A stretch of 36,583 bases of DNA from an uncultured bacterium (GTDB lineage Bacteria; Planctomycetota; UBA1135; GCA-002686595). Positions within the stretch are counted from its first letter, which is position 1; each line of letters opens with the position of its first letter. Below the pieces are notes generated by a model, which was not told the origin of the DNA, did not search any database, and worked only from the letters and a program-made list of their open reading frames with translations. Below, piece by piece: positions 1 through 6,616 of this stretch. A program made the position numbers and the translations under genes. Location of the stretch: contig CALCXM010000158.1 in assembly GCA_937905825.1 (NCBI GenBank), positions 1-36,583 on the forward strand. The letters are read 5' to 3'.

Positions 1-17
1 CCAAAAGTAAGCCCTAC

Positions 18-45
18 GGCAACAACAAGGTGTGCGACACCGTAT
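18..45 (-). repeat. REP-like 28-bp palindromic repeat, copy 1
   Basis: These 28 bases recur perfectly, as the reverse complement, at 35582-35609. The core GGTGTGCGACACC can fold into a GGTGT/ACACC stem with a GCG loop. Read in the direction of ispF, the copy begins 11 nt after the ispF stop codon; the other copy begins 6 nt after the CCA end of tRNA-Pro in the same relative orientation. A short palindromic extragenic repeat in a window that also carries a REP-associated tyrosine transposase gene suggests a REP element. It might also act as a 3' stabilising or terminating hairpin for ispF. The repeat identity is seen directly; the REP label is inference. Confidence 0.7.
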
Positions 46-56
46 TGCCGACAGTC

Positions 57-551
57 TCAGTTGCGCACCAGCAGGCAACTCACTTGCACCGCCACGCCCG
101 CACCCTTGGCGAGCGCCCCCATGCCTTCCAGGGTCTTGCCCTTCACGTTCACCGCGTCCACCTCGACGTCGAGCAGACCCGCAATCCGTTCGCGCATCGC
201 TTGGCGATGGGGAGCAATGCGTGGACCTTCCGTTGCGATCACGATGTCGGCGTTGCCCACGCGCCAGCCCTTTGCGCTCGCGGCTAGCACGGCCGCTTCG
301 AGGAAGTCCACACTCGCGGCGCCATTCCAGCGCGGGTCGGTATCGGGGAAGAGCGTTCCGATGTCGTCCAAACCGGCGGCGCCGAGGATGGCGTCCGTGA
401 CAGCGTGCAAGACCGCGTCCCCATCCGAATGACCGGCGGGTCCAGTCGGGTGCGGCAGGACAATGCCTCCCAAACAACAGGGGCGACCTTCCACAAGCGG
501 ATGCAGGTCGAAACCCAGACCGATGCGATAGGGGACAGGGGTCTTCGTCAT
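57..551 (-). CDS. ispF: 2-C-methyl-D-erythritol 2,4-cyclodiphosphate synthase
   Basis: IspF converts 4-diphosphocytidyl-2-C-methylerythritol 2-phosphate to the 2,4-cyclodiphosphate in the cytoplasmic MEP isoprenoid pathway. The 164-aa protein has the family's usual length. GLGFDLHPL near residue 12 supplies the metal-binding Asp and His, AGHSDGDAVLHAVTDAI follows near residue 40 with the third metal-ligand His, and NVKGKTLEGMGALAKGAG near the C-terminus matches the conserved NVKATTxExLGFxGRxEG block. The ATG start overlaps the ispD stop (ATGA, 4 bp), so the two genes are probably translationally coupled. ispD and ispF act two steps apart in the same pathway and are often adjacent or fused, which supports both calls. 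Confidence 0.96.
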   Translation of the reverse strand: MTKTPVPYRIGLGFDLHPLVEGRPCCLGGIVLPHPTGPAGHSDGDAVLHAVTDAILGAAGLDDIGTLFPDTDPRWNGAASVDFLEAAVLAASAKGWRVGNADIVIATEGPRIAPHRQAMRERIAGLLDVEVDAVNVKGKTLEGMGALAKGAGVAVQVSCLLVRN

Positions 552-1312
552 GGTGCTTGGTTCGCGAGGCGCGCACTCATCAGAGCGCGCACGATCTCTA
601 GGTCGGTGGGGGTGGTGAGCTTCAAGTTGGTGCTCTCACCGGGAACGATTGCGATCGGCCCGACCCAATGTTCGTAGAGGGCGGCGTCGTCCGTGGGTGG
701 CGTGCCAGCGGGCACGCCCCTGTGCAGCAGCTCGAGGATCTGCGCCGGGCGAAAGACCTGGGGGGTTTGCGCGGCCCACAGCACGCTGCGGTCCAAGGTC
801 TCCTGGGCAACCTGGCCGTCTGCGCTGCGCTTCAAGGTGTCCACCACGGGCACCGCCACCAGGGCCGCTCCCTTCTCGCGAGCGCAGGCCAATGCCGCCG
901 CGATCGTCTCGGTTCGAATCATCAGGCGGGCGCCGTCGTGAATCGCGACGAGGTCCAGGTCCGCGCTGCAGGCCGTCACGCCCGCGCGCACGGAATCCGT
1001 GCGTTCGGCGCCCCCGGAAACCACGTGCTTGAGCTTGTCGAAGAGTGGGTTGCCCTTGGCCAGGCTGCGAATGCGTGCCGCGTCCTCCGCTTGGGCCACG
1101 ATCACGATCTCGACGATCTGCGCACAAGCCGCAAAGGCCGCCACCGTATGCTCCAACACCGTCCGGCCGCAGACGTCGATGAAGGGCTTGCGCTCGCCTT
1201 CGGCCATTCCCATACGCGTCGAACTCCCCGCGGCCACGATCACGGCCGCCGCCCGAACGCTTTTCGCGGGGGAGGTGGAGCCGGAACTGGGATTGGAGGA
1301 GGAAGAGCTCAT
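548..1312 (-). CDS. ispD: 2-C-methyl-D-erythritol 4-phosphate cytidylyltransferase
   Basis: IspD transfers CMP from CTP to 2-C-methylerythritol 4-phosphate. The CTP-binding signature AAVIVAAGSSTRMG lies about 20 residues from the chosen start, with a KPF in the place of the usual KQFL block. SGGAERTDSVRAG, AIHDGARLMI, QTPQVFRP and ESTNLKLTTPTDLEI are all family motifs. The frame stays open further upstream to about 1516, but the ATG at 1312 (MSSSSSN...) leaves only a short Ser-rich leader before the nucleotide-binding motif and gives about 254 aa, close to the usual 230. It is first in a two-gene operon with ispF and divergent from ruvC. Confidence 0.95.
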   Translation of the reverse strand: MSSSSSNPSSGSTSPAKSVRAAAVIVAAGSSTRMGMAEGERKPFIDVCGRTVLEHTVAAFAACAQIVEIVIVAQAEDAARIRSLAKGNPLFDKLKHVVSGGAERTDSVRAGVTACSADLDLVAIHDGARLMIRTETIAAALACAREKGAALVAVPVVDTLKRSADGQVAQETLDRSVLWAAQTPQVFRPAQILELLHRGVPAGTPPTDDAALYEHWVGPIAIVPGESTNLKLTTPTDLEIVRALMSARLANQAP

Positions 1313-1403
1313 GGGCGTGATTTGGAACGGGAGCCTACATTCGCTTGGGCTCCACAACAAAGGTAGGTTGGGGACCCGCGGCAGCGAATGCGCGCGAAAT
1401 CCA

Positions 1404-1994
1404 ATGGTCCCTTCCCAACCACCCCGTCCAACCCCTTCCGATCCCGAGCAGAATCGGACGCCGGAAAACTGTCCATGGCCGATCGTGCTGGGCTTGGACC
1501 CGGGCACGAAGATCATGGGCTACGGGGCTATCTTGGACGTTCGAGGGGATCACCGGTTGCTGGCGGCGGGCACCGTGCGTCCCGTGGGGGAGGAAGCTCC
1601 TGCGCGCCTAGCGGACATCGCGCGCCAGGCGACCGAGCTCTTCGAGCGCCTGCGGCCCACGGTGATCGTGGTGGAGACCGCTTTCAGCACCCAAAACGTC
1701 CAATCGGCCCTGCGTCTGGGGGAGGCCCGCGGGGTGCTCCTGGCCGCTGCCTCGCGTTTTGGGGCCCAGGTCGTGCAGTACGCCCCGGCCGTCCCACGCA
1801 AGACTTTGCTGGGAAACGGGAACGCCAAAAAGGAGCAAGTGGCGGCCATGGTTGCTACCCTGCTAGGGCTAACGGAGCCCCCCAAACCCCTCGACGTCAC
1901 GGACGCGCTTTCCCTTGCCCTCGCCTTTTTGCACCGAGGCAAGACCCTGGATGCGCTGACCCGCGGAAGCTCGAGGTCGCGGCTCCAACCCTGA
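1404..1994 (+). CDS. ruvC: Holliday junction endonuclease RuvC
   Basis: RuvC is the dimeric nuclease that cuts four-way DNA junctions after RuvAB branch migration. The acidic catalytic tetrad is visible: D32 in LGLDPGT, E91 in VIVVETAF, and D164 and D167 in DVTDALSLALAF. The Q-V-x-Y-A-P region before TLLGNGNAKKEQV matches the DNA-binding loop. From ATG 1404 the product is 196 aa with an extra Pro-rich leader of about 28 residues. Most RuvC proteins start a few residues before the first Asp, so a GTG near 1485 is an alternative start, and an ATG at 1311 would lengthen it further. ruvA and ruvB are not in the window. The 91 bp between it and ispD should hold both promoters. Confidence 0.94.
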   Translation: MVPSQPPRPTPSDPEQNRTPENCPWPIVLGLDPGTKIMGYGAILDVRGDHRLLAAGTVRPVGEEAPARLADIARQATELFERLRPTVIVVETAFSTQNVQSALRLGEARGVLLAAASRFGAQVVQYAPAVPRKTLLGNGNAKKEQVAAMVATLLGLTEPPKPLDVTDALSLALAFLHRGKTLDALTRGSSRSRLQP

Positions 1995-2015
1995 GACTCT
2001 TTCCATCTAGATTGC

Positions 2016-3311
2016 ATGAGCCAACCGGCCCCGGACGTGGATCGACAAACTCTTGAACGCGTTGAACTCGCCTTGCCTGAGTGGGCCGGCGGGTTTGAGG
2101 TGCTCGAGCGCAATCTCAAGTTCGATGGAAAGCAGTTGGCCCACTGGTTGGCCTACTCCCAGGGACGGATCTTGCTCGTGAGCGTCGTGAACGGACATTC
2201 CGATGGGGCCGTGTTGCGAGCGATGGATGGGCTCTCCTTCGCCCAAAACCAACCGGAGATGCTGAGCGCGTCTCTCGGCAAGATCGAAGACGAGGACGCC
2301 CTGGTGCAGGTCGTCTTGGTCGCATTGGAAGGCTACTCCAAGCTTCAACTAGAACGCCTGGGAACCCTGCCGGCGGAGAACATCGAACTTCTCCGGCGCC
2401 GGGAACTCTCCACCAGTCGCGGAACTCACACGCGCATGGAATCGGTGGAGTGCAGCGACGGCGGACGCAGCGGCCGGCCCGTTACCTTGCCGGAGTGGTC
2501 CCTAGAGCCCGAATTCCGCACCTTCCTCGCGCGCATCGCCCCGGATCGTCTGCAGCTAGCGTTGACGGTTGTGGAACGCATGCGCCGCATGGATCCGCAA
2601 TTCGGTTGGCAACCGGAGGGCACCGGCTTGGCTTGTTTGTTGGATGGCAAGCGCCTGGCGCGCTTGAACTGGGAAGCGGGACACATGCAACTCTTCTTCG
2701 ACGAAGACCGGCCGCTCTTGGCGATCCGCGACAACAGCAGTTTGGAGTTGGCGCTCGAGGAACTCTTGGAGCGCTATCTCGATCTGCTGAGCGGAGACCG
2801 CAGGCGCGGGAAGCTCGCGGGTGCCAGCGCAGCACAAGAACCATCGGCCACGGAAGACTTGGCGGCCTTCTCCTACGGTGGAGACCGGTGGTCCAAGACC
2901 TACCGCGAGCCCAGCGCACAACGGCGGGACCCGGAAGCCCGCGACTTTGGCGCTGCCGGGATCTCCGGCGAGCGAGCCGCCCCGCGTTCCAAGGAAGCAT
3001 CCAAGGCCTTTCGCGAACCGGGTGATTTGTCCGCGGATCCGTTTTCGGAAAAGTCCCTGGGTGCGGAGCCCTCCCGCACGGCGAAAGACTCGCCTCAGGA
3101 TTCAGCCAAGATGTATGGGGGATCCGCCCTGACCCGGGAAGAGCCGGCCATCAAGAACGTCGCGCCGCGGACCCCCGTCCGGGGCAGCCGGCACCCGTCG
3201 AGCAGCGACGAGGACGCGAACGATTTGCCCGAACTCGATGATCACGAGATTCAGCCCATGCCCCCGGGGCCCTTGCTGACCGCCGCTGAAATCGAAGCCT
3301 TCCTCGAATGA
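2016..3311 (+). CDS. uncharacterised protein with disordered C-terminal half
   Basis: I do not recognise this 431-aa protein. Residues 1-135 look folded, with alternating hydrophobic strands (GRILLVSVVNG near residue 50) and helices (DALVQVVLVALEGYSKLQLERLG). Residues 155-265 form a second hydrophobic-helical block (RIAPDRLQLALTVVERMRRM, LELALEELLERYLDLLSG). From about residue 265 the chain is rich in Ser, Pro, Glu, Arg and Asp with little hydrophobic content, so it is probably disordered, ending in an acidic tail (LTAAEIEAFLE). No signal peptide or membrane span is seen. It starts 21 nt after ruvC and may be co-transcribed with it. The first block vaguely recalls PD-(D/E)XK-like folds, but no catalytic triad is visible and I would not assign that. 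Confidence 0.8.
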   Translation: MSQPAPDVDRQTLERVELALPEWAGGFEVLERNLKFDGKQLAHWLAYSQGRILLVSVVNGHSDGAVLRAMDGLSFAQNQPEMLSASLGKIEDEDALVQVVLVALEGYSKLQLERLGTLPAENIELLRRRELSTSRGTHTRMESVECSDGGRSGRPVTLPEWSLEPEFRTFLARIAPDRLQLALTVVERMRRMDPQFGWQPEGTGLACLLDGKRLARLNWEAGHMQLFFDEDRPLLAIRDNSSLELALEELLERYLDLLSGDRRRGKLAGASAAQEPSATEDLAAFSYGGDRWSKTYREPSAQRRDPEARDFGAAGISGERAAPRSKEASKAFREPGDLSADPFSEKSLGAEPSRTAKDSPQDSAKMYGGSALTREEPAIKNVAPRTPVRGSRHPSSSDEDANDLPELDDHEIQPMPPGPLLTAAEIEAFLE

Positions 3312-3566
3312 GCTCAGGTGGTTCCGGGTCGCCTCAGGTGGGGTAGATACCCTACTGCCAATGAAGTGGGGCTTAAGGGGGTGCTAGCTGGTATCTGACA
3401 CTTGACTGGGTGATCAAATTCCCATTCAGAGGTGGGAATCCAGTTTATCGCTTGCCCATCCTTGGATGAGGCTACCCGGTCCGGCAGCTTAGGGACTTCC
3501 GAGGACCAATGGGGTCCATCCAAAGGCGCACCTGATTCCGATCGGGAGCCACCGAGGTGGTTGTTT
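3312..3566 (+). promoter_or_regulatory. repeat-rich leader upstream of the MinD/FlhG-type gene
   Basis: This gap holds several short symmetric elements. CTCAGGTGG occurs twice in direct orientation at 3313-3321 and 3333-3341, exactly 20 bp apart, about two helical turns. GGGTAGATACCC at 3341-3352 is a 5-bp inverted repeat with a 2-nt spacer. ATTCCCA at 3418-3424 pairs with TGGGAAT at 3433-3439 across an 8-nt loop. GGTATCTGACACTT at 3390-3403 resembles a weak, diverged version of the REP core seen at the window ends. A ribosome-binding site GAGGTGG at 3554-3560 precedes the ATG at 3567. The elements are seen; any operator function is inference. Confidence 0.4.
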
Positions 3567-4487
3567 ATGAACTGGGAGCAAGCTTGCAGACTGCTGCGTT
3601 TCGGACGCAGTGAGGGAATCCCGCGATCCAAGGACGGACTCGCAGCTCCATCGCCGTCGAGAGATTTGCTCGGCGTAGCTCGGGCGGCCTCCGTCTGTGT
3701 CGCGAGTGGCAAGGGGGGCACGGGCAAGAGCGTGATGACCGCCTCCCTGGCCTCAAAGTTCTCCGCCGTGGGGCGCAGCCTGATCCTGGACGCGGACATG
3801 GGCATCGGCAACGCCCACATCTTGCAGGGGGTTAGCCCCGAGCGCTCCTTCGTCGAGCTGGTGGCGGGCACCGCGGGCCCCCGGGAGATCGTCTCACGCT
3901 GCTCCGCAACTCTGGACTTGATCGCTGCCGGTTCTGGAGTTTCGAACATGGCCGAGTTGTCCACCTTCGAACTGCACCGCATAGCAGAAGCGGTGGAGCA
4001 GTTGGAAACGGAATACCAGTACATGCTCGTGGACTCAGCCGCCGGCATTTCCAATCAAACCGTCACCTTCGCGGCTGCCGCCGATGTGGTCTTGGTGGTC
4101 ACGACGCCAGCGGTCACCGCGATGACAGACGCCTACGCCTTCTTGAAAGTGCTCTACCGTTGCCGACCGGATAGCGCCCCCTTGCTGGTGGTCAATCGAG
4201 CCCACCACGAAGACGAGGCGCACTCCGTCGCCCAGCGCATCGAAAAGGTCTGCGGTCGCTTCCTCGACCGGCACCCGCGCTGGATCGGCTGGGTGCCCAC
4301 GGACGATGCGGTGATCGAATCGGTCAATGCGCGCACAAGTGTCGTCGAACACAACCCCAACGCCCCGGCGGCCCGAGCTTTGGATCACATCGCGAGCGTG
4401 GTCTTGGATGAGTTGGGGAGCTTGCGGGCTCGCGGACTCGGGCGCTCCCTGATGAGCCGCGTGGTACGCACCTCCAAGCTCGCCTGA
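3567..4487 (+). CDS. FlhG/MinD-type P-loop ATPase
   Basis: A 306-aa ParA/MinD-superfamily ATPase. The deviant Walker A KGGTGKS lies at residues 49-55 in VCVASGKGGTGKS, the A' motif is LILDADMGIGNAHILQG, and a VDSAAG block stands where MinD has its switch motif. DADMGIGNAHILQG followed by SFVELVAG is closest to FlhG (YlxH), which controls flagellar number or placement. GTG 3432 would open the frame earlier, but ATG 3567 has a good Shine-Dalgarno (GAGGTGG, 6-nt spacing) and puts WEQACRLLR at the extreme N-terminus. That resembles the DQAxxLR element by which FlhG activates FlhF. No flhF or other flagellar gene is near, so the partner is unknown. A MinD-like or pole-organising role is an alternative. 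Confidence 0.85.
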   Translation: MNWEQACRLLRFGRSEGIPRSKDGLAAPSPSRDLLGVARAASVCVASGKGGTGKSVMTASLASKFSAVGRSLILDADMGIGNAHILQGVSPERSFVELVAGTAGPREIVSRCSATLDLIAAGSGVSNMAELSTFELHRIAEAVEQLETEYQYMLVDSAAGISNQTVTFAAAADVVLVVTTPAVTAMTDAYAFLKVLYRCRPDSAPLLVVNRAHHEDEAHSVAQRIEKVCGRFLDRHPRWIGWVPTDDAVIESVNARTSVVEHNPNAPAARALDHIASVVLDELGSLRARGLGRSLMSRVVRTSKLA

Positions 4488-4509
4488 GCACGAGCTGCGC
4501 TTGGAGCTC

Positions 4510-4604
4510 CCCCAGGGGCGGATGGCTTGCCTGGGGCAGATTCTCTCCTGCGCCAATTCGCTCAAGCCCAGGACGAGCGCGGATTCCTTGGCCGCCCGCC
4601 AAGG
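4510..4604 (+). promoter_or_regulatory. two inverted repeats between ATPase and histidine kinase genes
   Basis: CCCCAGG at 4510-4516 pairs with CCTGGGG at 4530-4536, 23 nt after the ATPase stop codon, and could form a weak terminator-like hairpin, although no T-run follows. CCTTGG at 4586-4591 pairs with CCAAGG at 4599-4604 just ahead of the kinase gene. An AAGGT at 4613-4617 is the likely ribosome-binding site for the ATG at 4624. The pairing is visible; the role is not established. Confidence 0.35.
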
Positions 4605-4623
4605 CATTGGCTAAGGTAGATTC

Positions 4624-6324
4624 ATGCCGGGCAGTGAAAAGAGGGGGTTGCTGGACGGGGTGACCCGTTGGTTTGGACGCAACCATGGGAGTCAGGACGC
4701 GGAGCCTGCGCTCGAACCTGTCGAACAGGATGTCGCCTTCATCCCCCAGGCCCCGCCGGACAAAACCCTCGTGAAAGTGGCTCGTGGGGCGGAACAGAGC
4801 GAGAAGGGAATCCTGTGGGCCATCGGCGAAGCCTATCCCGGCTTGCAAGTGAGGCTGGATGCCAGGGGCATCGTGCTCTCGGGCGGAGTGCACTCGGGCT
4901 GCGAAGTGGGGGTCAGCCACGTAGAAGTCGGCGTGGACATCTTCTCCCAAGTCCCCGATGTTCTTGGGCCCGCCCTGCGCGAGATGCTGCGTCGTACGGT
5001 GGAGACCGGCATCATCCAAAAAAATGAAGCCTGCGTGGAATTGGAAGGCCGCAAGGTTTGGTGCTCGGCGAGCCTGGTCCCCGGCGACGATTGCTACTTC
5101 ATGTTTGCCTTCGACATCACCGAACGCAAACGTCGAGAAGCGGAGTACAAGGAACTCGAACAGCGCCTGCGTCATGTGCACCGCATGGAAGCGCTCGGCC
5201 AACTCGCCGGCGGCTTGGCCCACGACTTCAACAACCTGTTGACGGTCATCACCGGTCACGCACAGATCCTGCGCTCGCGCCTCGGTTCCGAATCCGAAGG
5301 GCTCGTCAACTTGGACAAGATTCAAGGGGCCTCCGACGGCGCCGCCAGCTTGACTCGCGTGCTGCTCGACTTCAGCCGCACGAGCTTGGTGCATCCCGAG
5401 TGGGTCAATCTGAACAAGGTGCTCGAGCACTTGCAGCGCTACATCGACCGGTTGTTGCGTGACGACGTGGAACTCGACCTCGACCTGGGGGAGGGCCTTC
5501 CCGATGTTTGGGCGGACCGCGGATCCGTCGAACAAGTGTTCGTCAGCCTGGCCGACAACGCCGCCGACGCCATGCCCATGGGCGGTCGCTTTCGCATCAC
5601 CACCTCGGTCGTCCACTTGACCTTGGACGAGCGGCAAGAAGAGGAGACCTTTGCGCCCGGCGAGTACGTGCTCGTCACCTTGCGCGACACCGGCGCCGGC
5701 GTCACGCCCGAATCGGACAGCGCCGTCGCGGACTTCTCCTTCAGCAAGAAGACAGTCGGCCGCGGCGTTGGCCTGGATTCGGTCTACGGCACCATGGAGC
5801 TGGTCAACGGCCTCCTGCGCATGCGCACCATGAAGGACGTGGGCACGATCTTCTCCCTCTATTTTCCGGCCTTCAAGGCTCCGGTTGTGTCCCTCGAAGA
5901 ACGTCCCGTGCGCGTCCCCGGCACGGGTTTGCAAGGCCGCGAAACCCTGCTCGTTTGCGACGACGACGAGGACGTGCGCGGGGTGATCCGCGAGACCCTG
6001 GTGGCCGCTGGTTACCAAGTGCTGCTCGCCGATTCCCCTGCCCACGCCCTGCTGCTCGAGGACGCCAACGAAGAGGTCTTGCACATGCTCGTGACGGACC
6101 TCGTCATGCCCCAAACCACCGGCGTCGAACTCGCCGAAGCCCTGCGCGAACGGCGCCCGGGCTTGCGCGTGCTCTTCATCAGCGGCTATCCCGCCGAGGT
6201 CATCGAAAACCACACGGCTCTCGACGAAGACGACGCCCTGCTGCCCAAACCCTTCGCCCCCCGGGACCTGCTCGAACAAGTCCGCGAACTGCTCGACCGC
6301 CGCGACGACCACCCGCGAAGTTAG
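4624..6324 (+). CDS. hybrid sensor histidine kinase with C-terminal receiver domain
   Basis: A soluble 566-aa hybrid kinase. Residues 60-168 look like a PAS-type sensor ending in FAFDITERKRREAEY, the usual PAS-to-kinase junction. The dimerisation/phosphoacceptor helix MEALGQLAGGLAHDFNNLL places the phosphorylated His at H200. In the ATPase domain the N box is QVFVSLADNAADAMP (about 305-318), the G1 box is RDTGAGVTPE (about 354-363) and the G2 box is GRGVGLDSVYG (about 379-389). The normally conserved F-x-PFFTTK before the G2 box has become DFSFSKKTVG, so the ATP lid is unusual. The receiver domain (about 440-560) has the acidic triplet CDDDED, phospho-acceptor D492 in VTDLVMP and Lys in LLPKPF. 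No transmembrane segment is seen. No DNA-binding regulator is adjacent, so output is probably a phosphorelay or a distant partner. Confidence 0.93.
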   Translation: MPGSEKRGLLDGVTRWFGRNHGSQDAEPALEPVEQDVAFIPQAPPDKTLVKVARGAEQSEKGILWAIGEAYPGLQVRLDARGIVLSGGVHSGCEVGVSHVEVGVDIFSQVPDVLGPALREMLRRTVETGIIQKNEACVELEGRKVWCSASLVPGDDCYFMFAFDITERKRREAEYKELEQRLRHVHRMEALGQLAGGLAHDFNNLLTVITGHAQILRSRLGSESEGLVNLDKIQGASDGAASLTRVLLDFSRTSLVHPEWVNLNKVLEHLQRYIDRLLRDDVELDLDLGEGLPDVWADRGSVEQVFVSLADNAADAMPMGGRFRITTSVVHLTLDERQEEETFAPGEYVLVTLRDTGAGVTPESDSAVADFSFSKKTVGRGVGLDSVYGTMELVNGLLRMRTMKDVGTIFSLYFPAFKAPVVSLEERPVRVPGTGLQGRETLLVCDDDEDVRGVIRETLVAAGYQVLLADSPAHALLLEDANEEVLHMLVTDLVMPQTTGVELAEALRERRPGLRVLFISGYPAEVIENHTALDEDDALLPKPFAPRDLLEQVRELLDRRDDHPRS

Positions 6325-6360
6325 CGGGGCAGTGCTACAGAATGCCGGCGGGGCAGCTGG

Positions 6361-6522
6361 CTAGGCGAGGTGTTTTGCGACGTCACAAGCGCTGCATCGG
6401 CCGCCGGAAAGCCCACGGTGCCTCAAGTGTTCCGCTGCAACTCCGCAAGAAATCTCTACGAAGGCCTGGGCTTCAAGCTCGTGGGCGAAACAACGCACCA
6501 CGTTCAGTACGTGCACTCGTGA
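6361..6522 (+). pseudogene. 3' remnant of a GNAT acetyltransferase gene
   Basis: Reading in the frame that ends at TGA 6520-6522 gives AASAAGKPTVPQVFRCNSA followed by RNLYEGLGFKLVGETTHHVQ. This matches the last strand-helix-strand of GNAT N-acetyltransferases (AAGKPVxLxVxxxNxARxLYExLGF-x-x-VGET-x-x-H). Neither a plausible start nor the acetyl-CoA-binding loop (Q/RxxGxG/A) precedes it, because the region upstream is the end of the histidine kinase gene. It is therefore most likely the tail of a decayed gene. The 94 bp that follow up to 6616 show nothing recognisable. Confidence 0.6.
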
Positions 6523-6616
6523 TGAAGGCGAAGACGTTGAGCAAGCAACAAACACTTGTCTCGACGAGGGAGATTCCCGCGGTACCTGCTTGCAGAAAGC
6601 TTGTCGCGAACGAGTC

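Noticed and set aside
4324..6312. 662-codon minus-strand open frame over the histidine kinase gene
   Set aside because: It is a GC-rich shadow of the real kinase frame with biased His/Gln/Gly/Val composition and no recognisable domain.
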